Assembly: GCA_026419775.2 (NCBI GenBank) | Contig: JAOPGA020001767.1 | Span: forward strand, 1-43,147 | Source: Acrasis kona | Lineage: Eukaryota; Heterolobosea; Eutetramitea; Acrasida; Acrasidae | Length of the DNA: 43,147 nt | Reading direction: 5' to 3' | Shown here: positions 1 through 9,138 of the stretch, piece by piece | Numbering within the stretch: the first letter of the stretch is position 1 | Layout: each line of letters begins with the position of its first letter | Notes under the pieces: generated by a model | Database searches by the model: none | Told to the model about the DNA's origin: nothing | The model's input: only the letters and a program-made list of their open reading frames with translations | Program-made: the position numbers and the translations under genes

Positions 1-3000
1 TGTAGACCTAACCAATCACCAAATTCCACCGCATTACCAATGGTGGCGCTCAGTGCAACGAATGGGCAATCAATCATCCTCAAACAATTCACCCAACATT
101 GCGATTGTGAATCTTGACCGTTGATGCTGTGGATTTCGTCAAAGATGACATAGCGCAATCTCCTTCTCCACTTGACGCTCTTCTCTGTGCTGCTCAACAG
201 CAACGTCTCCAACATTTGTGGCACGGTGACCAATACTTGTGCAGTGGTCTTGTTGCTCTGAGTATCGGCAGTAAAGATGCCCAACATTGTGTTGTCTGAT
301 TTGTAATTCTTCTTGAATCTAGCGTACACGTTGCTGTACATTTGATTGACGAGTGCCTTTGTTGGCGATACGTACACAATTACGCCATCACAACTCTCCC
401 TCAACACTCTCTCGATCAACACCATGGTCACGAATGTCTTTCCGCTAGACGTGGGCGCGGTGACCAGCATGCTCTCATTGTTGGCGACTGCCTTGATCAT
501 GTCCTGTTGCCATTGGTCAGGTTTGAATCCCAAATCACGCATGCTCTCCTCCATCTTGACGGCCTTCTTGGCGTTCGGTTCCTTCAAATCACGCGAAGCA
601 TCCACCAACACGTGAAGCTTATCGTCATCTTGCAGTAGATCCATGTAGGAGGCACTCTCGTGCGAGAAGCTGGTGGATTCCAATTGCATGTCGTAGGGAT
701 CATACAAATTGTTGAATGATGATTTCTTGCTCAACGTGATCCTCAACTTCTTTGCCTTGTCTTGTGCATAATTGTTGAATCCGATTTGTTGTAATTGCTT
801 CAAGATGCCCTTGCAGATTTCATGCGCATCTTCCTTTGGGAATTGTTTTCCTAATGGTTTGTTGTACTTGCGTAATTTGTTGACAAATTCCATGAGCAAC
901 GAACCACAATCGAACGCTGCCCATGCGGATCGAGCGTTGTTGTCCTTGATGCACTTCTTGACGAGAGCCTCGTATCGTTCTCTGAGCGCACCAATTAATA
1001 AATCTTCGAGTTCGGATTCTAATTTGATCACGGATTGAATCTGTGCCCAATCGCCCTTGTTCTTATCGTCCTTCTTTTCCTTCTTCTTGGCATCCTTCTT
1101 TTTGGAATCCTTCTTCTTTACTTCGGGCTCTTCTTCTTCTTCTTCCTCTTCGTTTTGAATGCGACGAAGCTTTTCGATGTACTCTGCTCTCTTGGCATGT
1201 GATTTGATCATGCTCCATTCTCTGTACACGTGGATACGAACGCGCAGTATTTCTCCTCTCACGATTCTAATCTGATCAGCGACGCTCTTGGCCAATGCAT
1301 CAGAATCACCGATGGGATCGCTCGATTTATTTTTTAAAATCAGGTCCAAATCAGAGTTGTACTTGTCCATGCGATCCAACACGGGCTTCAACAAAACGTC
1401 TAGTTTCGAAATTTGCACCACGGCTTCGACAGCATCCAAGCTACTGTCCTTGCTGGCCGCGCCGCCACGCAAATGTTCTTGATCCCACTGTTGGAATTTT
1501 TCTCTTTCGAATTTGGCTTGTTGTGATTTGTTGACGTCCTTTGGACCCAACTTGCTCTGTTTCTCTCTCCACCTCTTCACTTCCTCCAAACTATCATCGC
1601 CGTGCTCGATGGTACGTTCCAATAACTTTCCTCTCTCCACCATACTTTTGCCGGTCTTTTGCAAGATGCCCAATAGCTTCTCCATCTTATCTTTTCTGGC
1701 TTTTTGTATGGAGTCCTTCTCTTCACCCTGATTGTATTCCTCGCTGAGATTTGTGGCCTGTCGATCTTGTTGATCGGTGATTTCTGGTAGTTGATCATTC
1801 CACTCTCTGAGATATTGGGAAACCAGTGCATTCTTGACGGGTCTCACGGCATATAATTTATCACTGTTGCGAATGGTGACGCGTGTTTGGTTCTTGACAG
1901 TGGTCCAAAAGTCTTTGGGCGTGCTGACGGCCTTCTTGATGCTACCGATGATGGTTTGCTGGGCAGCCTTCATGGCATCTTGGACGGATGGTGGTAGTAG
2001 ACCTGGTAGTTTTGTTAATTCTGGTTTGTCCTCGACCTTGTTGTCTACAATCTCCAAAAAGTGTGAAATCACAGAGTGGAAGAATCTACCGTCAAGTAAA
2101 TCATACATGTCTGGTGTTCCGCTAGTGCTAAATGTAGATCTCATGACGCGACATAATTCACTCACGAATGCTGTTGCTTTGGAATCTTTGTCGGTGGGTA
2201 CGTCTTGAGCTCTTTGTTGCAGGGTCAATCTATTCTGTAGCAACAATGTAGCAACGAGCAATTGAGCGAATTGAGCGTCAGTGGTTGATTGAGTGTTGCT
2301 CACAAGCACACATGTTGCATACAAGATGGATCGAATCTTGTTGTTCTGTTCCTTCAAAACATCGTATGACTTTAATTTTTGAGTAAAATCTTCAAAGTTG
2401 GGTGACGATGAAGTGTCTACTGATCGTGGCGCTGGTGACCTCTTGTTGGCCTCCTCAACTATTTTGCTAGCACATTTGAGGTAGGCTACTTCAGCCTTTG
2501 ATTTTGGTGGCAGCGAAGCGTCAGATTTGGCGAGTGGTGCTTCGTCTTTTGTGCGGTCCTTCAAAGTGACTCTCGCTCTGTTGGGCTTGCTTATACGTTT
2601 GTTTTTTTGTTGGCTTGGTTGCTCCTTCTTCACTTCCTTTTCAACAACAGGTTTAGTACTTTTATCATCTTCTTCATCAACTTCCCAATCCTCCTTCTCT
2701 TCGTCGTCCTCCTCTTTAGAGGGCTTGTCATTAGTCTCCCAGTCCTCCTCCTCTTCTTCATCCCATGTCAATTGGGGCTCAGGTTCCTGTTGCACAACTG
2801 GCTTAGGTTCTGGTTTTACTTCTTGTTTCTTGGCTACATCAACCTTCTTGACGTACTGGTTGATGTCTGCAGTCTTGTCTTGGTCGACATCATCCTCTTT
2901 GGGTACTTCGGGCGCATCAATTGGTTGATCCACTTCGATCGGTTCGGGTTGTTTCATAATGTCAACTGACTGTGCCTCAGGTGCAGTTGAGAAACCACTC

Positions 3001-3605
3001 AACGTGTTGGAGCCGAATTCAATGTCAGTCACAAACAACACTCTCTTGAAAATGTGTAGGTAATACATGAGCAGATGGGAGTCATGGTCACCAATCAAGA
3101 ATGCTGGCTGTTTCTGTAATAAAAATAGCTCCCAAGCATCGTCATTGATCCAACTCTTAAAAGAGTGAACGCTGCATCCAATACGTTTGAGATGGTCGGC
3201 AACATGATCTAAAGCCAATAACTTTTGAGGGGATAATCTCTTACACTCAACCTCCAGCTGGGAATGCTCCAATTTAACTGTACGAACAGAGGCAACATCT
3301 TCTCCGAAAAACACAACATGGAACTTCATTCGAAGATCTCTCAAGCTGCACACAAAAAGCTCCAATCTTTCCGTCAGGTGTGCAAACGCACCACCATGGT
3401 CATCAAAATCTACTACGTCGTTGCCGATCAAGTAGTCAAGGAGTGCTCTTCCTTCAATGAAGACTACACTTCTTCCACCGCAAGCATCCATAAGGTTCTT
3501 ATACGGTGCCACACTCACGCTTGAGCATCTTTCAATAATTGTCCTATCATCAGGAATACTCTGATCAAAATCTTTGTCTATATCATTGCTATTGTTGTTT
3601 TGCAT
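1..3605 (-). CDS. DDX60-like DExH-box RNA helicase (5' part; runs off window)
   Basis: One uninterrupted frame of 1201 codons runs from the ATG at 3605 off the left edge. The first ~230 residues resemble the PIN-like N-terminal domain of DDX60 (hydrophobic strands around VVFIEGRALL and FHVVFFGED). An acidic stretch follows (about residues 280-320), then a charged helical region with an E-run followed by a K-rich run (about 818-850). The helicase core starts near residue 1030: motif I APTSSGKT (about 1050), PTKALVNQ, LVTVP, motif II DEIH (about 1156) and motif III SAT. PTKALVNQ and the spacing match DDX60 more closely than SKI2 or MTR4. Helicase domain 2 lies outside the window. Vertebrate DDX60 is an interferon-induced antiviral RNA sensor/helicase; a protist role is not known from this sequence. 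The long insertion before the core makes this protein larger at its N-terminus than human DDX60. Confidence 0.85.
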   Translation of the reverse strand, partial: MQNNNSNDIDKDFDQSIPDDRTIIERCSSVSVAPYKNLMDACGGRSVVFIEGRALLDYLIGNDVVDFDDHGGAFAHLTERLELFVCSLRDLRMKFHVVFFGEDVASVRTVKLEHSQLEVECKRLSPQKLLALDHVADHLKRIGCSVHSFKSWINDDAWELFLLQKQPAFLIGDHDSHLLMYYLHIFKRVLFVTDIEFGSNTLSGFSTAPEAQSVDIMKQPEPIEVDQPIDAPEVPKEDDVDQDKTADINQYVKKVDVAKKQEVKPEPKPVVQQEPEPQLTWDEEEEEDWETNDKPSKEEDDEEKEDWEVDEEDDKSTKPVVEKEVKKEQPSQQKNKRISKPNRARVTLKDRTKDEAPLAKSDASLPPKSKAEVAYLKCASKIVEEANKRSPAPRSVDTSSSPNFEDFTQKLKSYDVLKEQNNKIRSILYATCVLVSNTQSTTDAQFAQLLVATLLLQNRLTLQQRAQDVPTDKDSKATAFVSELCRVMRSTFSTSGTPDMYDLLDGRFFHSVISHFLEIVDNKVEDKPELTKLPGLLPPSVQDAMKAAQQTIIGSIKKAVSTPKDFWTTVKNQTRVTIRNSDKLYAVRPVKNALVSQYLREWNDQLPEITDQQDRQATNLSEEYNQGEEKDSIQKARKDKMEKLLGILQKTGKSMVERGKLLERTIEHGDDSLEEVKRWREKQSKLGPKDVNKSQQAKFEREKFQQWDQEHLRGGAASKDSSLDAVEAVVQISKLDVLLKPVLDRMDKYNSDLDLILKNKSSDPIGDSDALAKSVADQIRIVRGEILRVRIHVYREWSMIKSHAKRAEYIEKLRRIQNEEEEEEEEPEVKKKDSKKKDAKKKEKKDDKNKGDWAQIQSVIKLESELEDLLIGALRERYEALVKKCIKDNNARSAWAAFDCGSLLMEFVNKLRKYNKPLGKQFPKEDAHEICKGILKQLQQIGFNNYAQDKAKKLRITLSKKSSFNNLYDPYDMQLESTSFSHESASYMDLLQDDDKLHVLVDASRDLKEPNAKKAVKMEESMRDLGFKPDQWQQDMIKAVANNESMLVTAPTSSGKTFVTMVLIERVLRESCDGVIVYVSPTKALVNQMYSNVYARFKKNYKSDNTMLGIFTADTQSNKTTAQVLVTVPQMLETLLLSSTEKSVKWRRRLRYVIFDEIHSINGQDSQSQCWVNCLRMIDCPFVALSATIGNAVEFGDWLGL

Positions 3606-3790
3606 TTCAATTTGAGGTCAATAAACTCAGTTGACACACAATCTATGTTGGGATCAGTCAATCAAAGAGTCTGCTTACAAAAAAGTTCCCATGTTCAATT
3701 CTAGAATCAAAGGAATAAACAAAATAATTACAAGAATAAATGTTACGAACTGTTCACTAAAATTTATTTCTGCAGAGGAATTACAAGGAA

Positions 3791-5206
3791 TTAAAAGTCG
3801 AATGGGTTGTCATCCATTGATGGTTTAGCGGCAAAGTTGTTAGTGGTGGGTCTGGCTTGTGTGGATCCAAACATGTTTGAGTTTGGCTGAAGAGGTTGTT
3901 GCTGTGGTTGTAAAGGTCTGGATGGTTGTGCTGATGGTTTCGAACTGCTGCCAATGCCTAATCCCAAATCAGAGAATAGATTGTCTTCTTCTGGTTGCTT
4001 TTGCTGTTGTTGTTGGCTGCCCATGTCAGCAAGTAGAGGATTGATTTGAGGTCCTCCTTGAGGTTGGCCATATCCATATTGTTGCTGTCCGTACTGCTGT
4101 TGCTGTGGTTGTCCATATGCGCCATATCCTTGTGGTTGTTGGTTGAATGGCTGTTGTTGCATGCCGTATGGTTGTTGACCGAATTGTTGACCGTACTGTT
4201 GTTGCTGTCCGTATTGTTGTTGCTGTGGTTGTCCATACGCACCGAACTGCTGTTGTTGTTGTTGGTATGGCTGTTGTTGATAGGGTTGGTTTGGTGAAGC
4301 ATATCCAAATTGTTGTTGTTGTTGTCCGAAGGGTTGTTGTTGGTAGTTGTTTGGCTGCTGGCCAAAGTTGGGACTGGATACAAATTGGTTGTGGTTGTTG
4401 TTGAAAGCTGGTGTAGGTGCTACGTTCATGAACAATTCATCAGCTAGAGATCTGCCGCTCTTAGGGGGTGCCTTCTTGGCTGCATTTGAGGTGGTTGGTG
4501 CATTATTGGAACCGAAAGCGTCCTCGGAGAAGTCAGCATCAAAATCAGCTCCATCATTGCCGAATCCATTTGAAGTTGATGAAGTGGAACCGAATGGGTC
4601 AGAATCGAAGAAGTTACCAACTTCGACTTTCTTTGCTGCTGGCTGTGTTGGGCGAGCGACGGTTTGTTGCTCTGGTGGACTCAAGCTAAGCAGTGGGTCA
4701 GATGATGTATTTGTCCTCGGTCTGGTGTTGGTGCGTTCCACTTCAATCTTGGTTGGATTGTTGATTATTTGCGAGATTGGGCGAACTGGAGGTACTTCGT
4801 CATTTCCTCCTCCGCTTTCGTCGTACCATATTTTCTTTACGTAAGTCTTGTGAATGAAGTTTTTAACTGCCTGCTCGTCAGTCACCTTTGGTTTTGGTGC
4901 TTCCTTCTCATTCCATCTCGCCCTATAGATTGATTCCGCTTTGATGTTTCCACCTTTGAGCATTATATCCACTTCTGATTCCTTGAAGTTTGTCATTGAT
5001 ATTCCTTTTGCGTTGAATTGGAAGGAACGATGTATACCAGCGCAGTAAGTGCATACAAATGTACCAAAATCTAACACTACGTAGGGCGTACTCTTCAATG
5101 TACAATCCATACATACCCTATTACCCTCTTCTAACCCTAACTTGCGAATGACTTCTTGGTCCTTCTCCGCCTTCCTCTTCGATGACATGCTTGGCTTGTT
5201 TTTCAA
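3791..5206 (-). CDS. AGFG/HRB-like ArfGAP zinc-finger protein with Q-rich tail
   Basis: Single exon, 471 aa. Residues 8-135 form an ArfGAP domain: zinc ligands C32, C35, C52, C55 in a C-x2-C-x16-C-x2-C arrangement, followed by GIHR with the arginine finger R60. The phrases KGISMTNF and KKIWY match AGFG (HRB) proteins rather than other ArfGAPs. The C-terminal half is Q/P/Y/F-rich (about residues 270-410), contains DPFGS and ends in NPFDF. NPF is the known ligand of EH domains, so a role in clathrin/EH-linked vesicle traffic is inferred. A second in-frame ATG at 5188 (MSSKRK) aligns with the family start and may be the true one. It diverges from the eL29 gene across a ~140-bp spacer. Confidence 0.85.
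   Translation of the reverse strand: MKNKPSMSSKRKAEKDQEVIRKLGLEEGNRVCMDCTLKSTPYVVLDFGTFVCTYCAGIHRSFQFNAKGISMTNFKESEVDIMLKGGNIKAESIYRARWNEKEAPKPKVTDEQAVKNFIHKTYVKKIWYDESGGGNDEVPPVRPISQIINNPTKIEVERTNTRPRTNTSSDPLLSLSPPEQQTVARPTQPAAKKVEVGNFFDSDPFGSTSSTSNGFGNDGADFDADFSEDAFGSNNAPTTSNAAKKAPPKSGRSLADELFMNVAPTPAFNNNHNQFVSSPNFGQQPNNYQQQPFGQQQQQFGYASPNQPYQQQPYQQQQQQFGAYGQPQQQQYGQQQQYGQQFGQQPYGMQQQPFNQQPQGYGAYGQPQQQQYGQQQYGYGQPQGGPQINPLLADMGSQQQQQKQPEEDNLFSDLGLGIGSSSKPSAQPSRPLQPQQQPLQPNSNMFGSTQARPTTNNFAAKPSMDDNPFDF
4000..4360. repeat. CAA/CAG-rich glutamine-coding low-complexity tract
   Basis: Imperfect repeats of CAACAACAG-type codons interspersed with Pro, Tyr, Phe and Gly codons, inside the AGFG-like gene. 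Degenerate units of the form GQPQQQQYGQQ recur. The antisense of this tract opens spurious frames on the plus strand, which I do not annotate. Confidence 0.8.
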
Positions 5207-5345
5207 AGTTGACCACTATTGTATTGGTCCTTGTTTTGTAACATGTTTCACTCGAAATTTGCCGAAAGAAAACTTTTGAAAAAATAGTAAAGGTATAGCA
5301 CGGTATTTCACACACACTAATCTTACCAAGCCGAAGTCATAAAAC

Positions 5346-5644
5346 ATGGCCAAATCAAAGAACCACACAGCCCACAACCAATCAAAGAAGAACCACCGTA
5401 ATGGTATCAAGAAGCCACAAACTCACAAGTACACATCACAAGTTGGAGTAAGTATTGTTTATTTGTGAACATTCGTTGACATTGTTTATAGATGTACCGT
5501 CCATTCTTAAAGAATCTAAGATGGGCCAAGAGAGGTAACCAAAAGTGGGGTAAGCACCAAGAGAAGCTTGTTGAGTACAGACTAAAGAAGGCCGCCGAAA
5601 AGAAGGAGAGAGAAGCCAAGAAGGCTGGATCTGTCAAGGCATAA
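5346..5644 (+). CDS. RPL29: Ribosomal protein eL29 (60S subunit)
   Basis: Two exons, 5346-5447 and 5492-5644, separated by a 44-nt intron (GTAAGT...TATAG) that sits exactly between codons. The product is 84 aa. It begins [20 protein letters not shown], nearly identical to the start of eukaryotic eL29, continues with IKKP, and the second exon opens with [15 protein letters not shown], matching the conserved PKFLRNMRFAKK region. It is short, as in fungi, without the long mammalian tail. It is rich in Lys and Arg, as expected for an rRNA-binding protein of the large cytoplasmic subunit. The stop codon is followed at once by AATAAAT, a plausible polyadenylation signal. Confidence 0.95.
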
Positions 5645-5689
5645 ATAAATACCTGTGTGTTCAATTTTATATTTATTTGCTAGTGGGCT

Positions 5690-6332
5690 TCACACGGTTT
5701 CACGGTTGATATTCGAGACAAATGTTTCGCGTTTAGGCAAGCCAGAGTTAATTTGTCTCGCATAAACATCGTCAGCTGAAATGTAAGTCTTGACTCTATC
5801 CAAACCAGTTAGAGACTTGAACACGCCATTCGCAACGATTTTCGAAATATCTATACTAGGAAGCTCAACGTTTTGTTTTGGATTCTGGAGTTGTGTCTTC
5901 ATTACAAGTTCTACATCCTCATCCAGAACATCGCTTTCTGAATCAACAACGTGCTCTTCAACTGTATGATGTTCGACTTTCTTTGTTCTGAAATAATCCA
6001 ACCATCCCTCTTAAAATCAACTACTGAGCACAAGGTATACACGTACTTTTTTCATCACTGCTTATTGGGACTTTTTTGCTCGCGATCTGCTTACTATTCC
6101 TTCCATCTAAGAAATTTTCTACATTTATAAAAAAATACCGTGATGGTGTACACTTACTGCCACTTAGAAGGTTCAAAACACCCCACACTAAAAGTAGAGG
6201 GTTATTCGACAGCCTATCCTTGATTTGTTAAATCATTGAAAAATTTAAACCAACTCGAAGCCTCTGTATTCTGATTGTTATATATCTTGTGAGAAAAACT
6301 GATAATATTGCAGTAACAATGACTGTCTTCAT
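5690..6332 (-). CDS. Small membrane protein, unknown function (four exons)
   Basis: Reconstructed from exons 6332-6255, 6218-6158, 6118-6047 and 6009-5690, with introns of 36, 39 and 37 nt; the phases agree throughout and give 176 aa. The N-terminus (MKTVIVTAILSVFL) looks like a signal anchor or short mitochondrial membrane segment, and a second hydrophobic stretch (PLLLVWGVLNLL) follows near residue 35. The remainder is soluble and acidic, with a central D/E-rich part. No family recognised. The last exon is the best supported. The first intron uses a weak GTTGGT donor, so exon 1 is the least certain part. It converges on eL29 (45 bp between stops) and diverges from the SMG7-like gene. Confidence 0.5.
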
Positions 6333-6496
6333 GTATGTGTTTGTAATGTGCTCAAAAATAAGGATGAATTTTAGTTGACTCTCCGAAAATAAGAACCTTA
6401 AAGGTTACCGATGAACATTGTTGATCAAGTATAATATTGGTTTGGTGAGTATTACATGTTTACATCAGTTTTAAAGTATCAGGCACAAAATAAGGA

Positions 6497-9046
6497 ATGG
6501 AAGTTTTCAACAATGAAACAGTGACCCTTTTTACAGAAACCGCGAGGGTAGAAAAGGAGTTATCGGGTCTTTTGAAAAAGAAAAGCCCAACAGACAAGAA
6601 CATTACTCAGCTCAGACTTGTTGTCAGAGACAACTACGAAAAGATACTGTTGGACGACATTGAACTGGGATCTTCAAAAGAGGTCGACCAGCTATTATGG
6701 AAGTCCGTCTATTACAAACCCATCGAAGAGTTCCGCAAAATGATCAAGAAGCACCATCAATCTGTAAATGCGCCTGGACAAAATGGCGTGGATCCAAGCG
6801 CGAAAGAAAAAATGCACAAGGCATGTGCAGCGCTACAGTTATTCATCGAGGACGGAGACAAGTACTACGACGGTTTATTTCAGCGCATCAAGCAAAAATA
6901 TGATGCATGTCGCAGAGCCAACAACATGAGGTGCGCCAAGATGTATTTAACTAGTTTGAGCAAGTGCCTGGTCATTCAAGGTGACCTGGCCAGATACTTA
7001 CAACTATATAACGAACAACAAACCAAAGATTGGTCCAAGGCAAGAGCGCACTACATTCACGCTCTGAACATGATCCCAACCAACGGAAATCCACACAACC
7101 AACTAGCCGTCCTGGCCACTTACCAGAGCGATTCATGCGAAGCCATCTATAGATATTACAGAAGTTTGGCCGTCAAGAAACCATTTTCGAGCGCAAGAGA
7201 GAATTTGATCCTCTTGTTCGAAAAGAACAGACAAAAGTTTCAAGCACTCAAGCAACAAGAGGGCGAAAAGGAAGTGAGAGCCAGAAGCAACAGCAGAAGC
7301 AAGAGGTCCGATCTACCCACCAAGAGCTCGGTTCAATTGACACCAGGTGAGGCCAAGCAGAAATTCCTCACGTGGTTCATCAGGCTACACGGCATATTGT
7401 TCACCAAGACCAGCATGGAGATCGTAGATGACGTGAAGGAGGAGACCATGGACATGTTGGAACAGCTAAGCACTCCATCCATCATGGAAGGAGAAGTCAT
7501 GGATCAGGACGAATTATCGGAGGACTTGGTGCTCAAGTTGGTGATATTAAACATTTGTTCCATTCAAAATGCTTGCTCTCAGGCACAGCACAAGAACAAC
7601 AATCCCTACTTGGAGAAGTCTTGCCTGATTGCATTCGATACGTTCAAAGTACTGTGCAAGCACAGCATGCGTAGCCTTCCGCAATGTGCCTATTTGGGAT
7701 CCCTCATCACGTTCCTACAATACGCCGATCAACACAGAGAGAACACTGTTTATCAATTCACGGACATGGCCAAGAACACATTATGGAGCGGTCTGGCACA
7801 ATTGTTATCGTCATTACCCAAGGGTCAATTCAAATACGAACGCATCTTGGAGGAGGGTGGTGGATTGGACGCAAATCAATTCACGAACAAGAAATGTCCA
7901 GAGGATCAAGAATTATCGGGATTCTTGTACATGAAGAATGAATTGCCGCAGAGCAACGAACAACCAGTCAAGGGCGCAGCGATCAATCAAGTCAGGATGA
8001 GCAGATTGAATCACATTGTGAACAGGCTGATCAATGACGATCGCATCGATTTGTACTATGACCAGCGCCAGGACACATACAGCACAGTGGACAATATGGA
8101 CAAGAACGATCATTCACAACCCATCGATACTCAAGAGCAACAACAATCATCACAAGGGGATCGAATCAATCAAGATGACCACGACGAAGACGACGACGAC
8201 GATACATTAGTGAGTCAAGGCACCAACATGGATCACTTTATGGGATCCACCATCAATCAATTCATCATGGACGACAATGATTTATTGGGCGATGATTTGA
8301 CCGAGGACTTTGATTTGGACGAGATCAGCGAAGCACCCGCCACTTTGATTCAAAATAACGATCACCACATTGCGCCCATCAATCACACCAACAGTCTCAC
8401 CAGCAGTCTCAGCACCACTCCCACCAAAAATTATCAGGTAATCGAGAGACCGTTCGGTGCATCGCCAACCAACAAGATGCAATGGATGTCGTCAAGCAGC
8501 GCGCCTACAGCAAATAACAACTTGATGAGCAAATTACTGCACGGAAAGCATCAAGAACCACAACAGCAGCAACATCATTCTTATAAACAATCATCACATT
8601 CCATATTCGATACCGTGTTCTCTCATGGTGCAGGTGGCGATGGTAGTTTGTTTGCGAGCAGCGATAGAGATTTGTGGACGCCTAGCAATGCTGATCAGGG
8701 AGTATTGAGCGCCAGCCACACATTGTTCCCATCGCCGAGCAATCAATCGACGAGCACATCCAGCAATGTGATCGAGAGGCCTTTCCAGAGGGGAATGAAT
8801 CATGCACAAGCGGCACCTCAAACGCTGTTTAGCAGCCCTAGCGTGGGCGGAGTGATTGAGTCGCCATTCAGTAGTTGGAGGACTGGTCACACTCATCAAC
8901 CAGGTATGGAATTCATGTACCACGTGTCTCCCTCGCACATTGGATATTCGAACATTGTGCAGCAACAACAACAGCAGCATCGTGGAATGCTACCACAGCA
9001 ATCACCACAACACAACAAGAATGGTGGAAATAGTTACATACCATAG
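6497..9046 (+). CDS. SMG7/EST1-like nonsense-mediated decay factor
   Basis: Single exon, 849 aa. The N-terminal half matches the SMG5/6/7-EST1 fold: a helical 14-3-3-like segment (about 1-170), then the EST1 DNA/RNA-binding-type domain carrying the hallmark GNPHNQLAVLA (about 195-205), EAIYRYYRSLAVKKPF and ARENLILLFEKNR. No PIN domain follows, so it is closer to SMG7 than to SMG5 or SMG6. Family knowledge: SMG7 binds phosphorylated UPF1 and recruits decay or deadenylation factors. The C-terminal ~350 residues are low in complexity (acidic D-run near 560, N/Q/S/H-rich after). They contain three copies of VIE[RS]PF at about residues 648, 758 and 786, and two TLFxSPS motifs. A standalone start at 6497 is the first ATG after stops in the upstream spacer. 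Confidence 0.85.
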   Translation: MEVFNNETVTLFTETARVEKELSGLLKKKSPTDKNITQLRLVVRDNYEKILLDDIELGSSKEVDQLLWKSVYYKPIEEFRKMIKKHHQSVNAPGQNGVDPSAKEKMHKACAALQLFIEDGDKYYDGLFQRIKQKYDACRRANNMRCAKMYLTSLSKCLVIQGDLARYLQLYNEQQTKDWSKARAHYIHALNMIPTNGNPHNQLAVLATYQSDSCEAIYRYYRSLAVKKPFSSARENLILLFEKNRQKFQALKQQEGEKEVRARSNSRSKRSDLPTKSSVQLTPGEAKQKFLTWFIRLHGILFTKTSMEIVDDVKEETMDMLEQLSTPSIMEGEVMDQDELSEDLVLKLVILNICSIQNACSQAQHKNNNPYLEKSCLIAFDTFKVLCKHSMRSLPQCAYLGSLITFLQYADQHRENTVYQFTDMAKNTLWSGLAQLLSSLPKGQFKYERILEEGGGLDANQFTNKKCPEDQELSGFLYMKNELPQSNEQPVKGAAINQVRMSRLNHIVNRLINDDRIDLYYDQRQDTYSTVDNMDKNDHSQPIDTQEQQQSSQGDRINQDDHDEDDDDDTLVSQGTNMDHFMGSTINQFIMDDNDLLGDDLTEDFDLDEISEAPATLIQNNDHHIAPINHTNSLTSSLSTTPTKNYQVIERPFGASPTNKMQWMSSSSAPTANNNLMSKLLHGKHQEPQQQQHHSYKQSSHSIFDTVFSHGAGGDGSLFASSDRDLWTPSNADQGVLSASHTLFPSPSNQSTSTSSNVIERPFQRGMNHAQAAPQTLFSSPSVGGVIESPFSSWRTGHTHQPGMEFMYHVSPSHIGYSNIVQQQQQQHRGMLPQQSPQHNKNGGNSYIP

Positions 9047-9138
9047 GCTGGTTGGTGGATTGGCACGTGCGTTATGGATGTGCAGTTGAGACCTAGTTAT
9101 GACTGAGCACTTTGTGTTGATGATTAAAAAAATTAATT

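Noticed and set aside
3958-4404. Open frames on both strands overlapping the Q-rich part of the AGFG-like gene
   Set aside because: They are frame shadows of CAA/CAG repeats (poly-Thr/Asn or poly-Leu/Val products) with no independent start context or domain.
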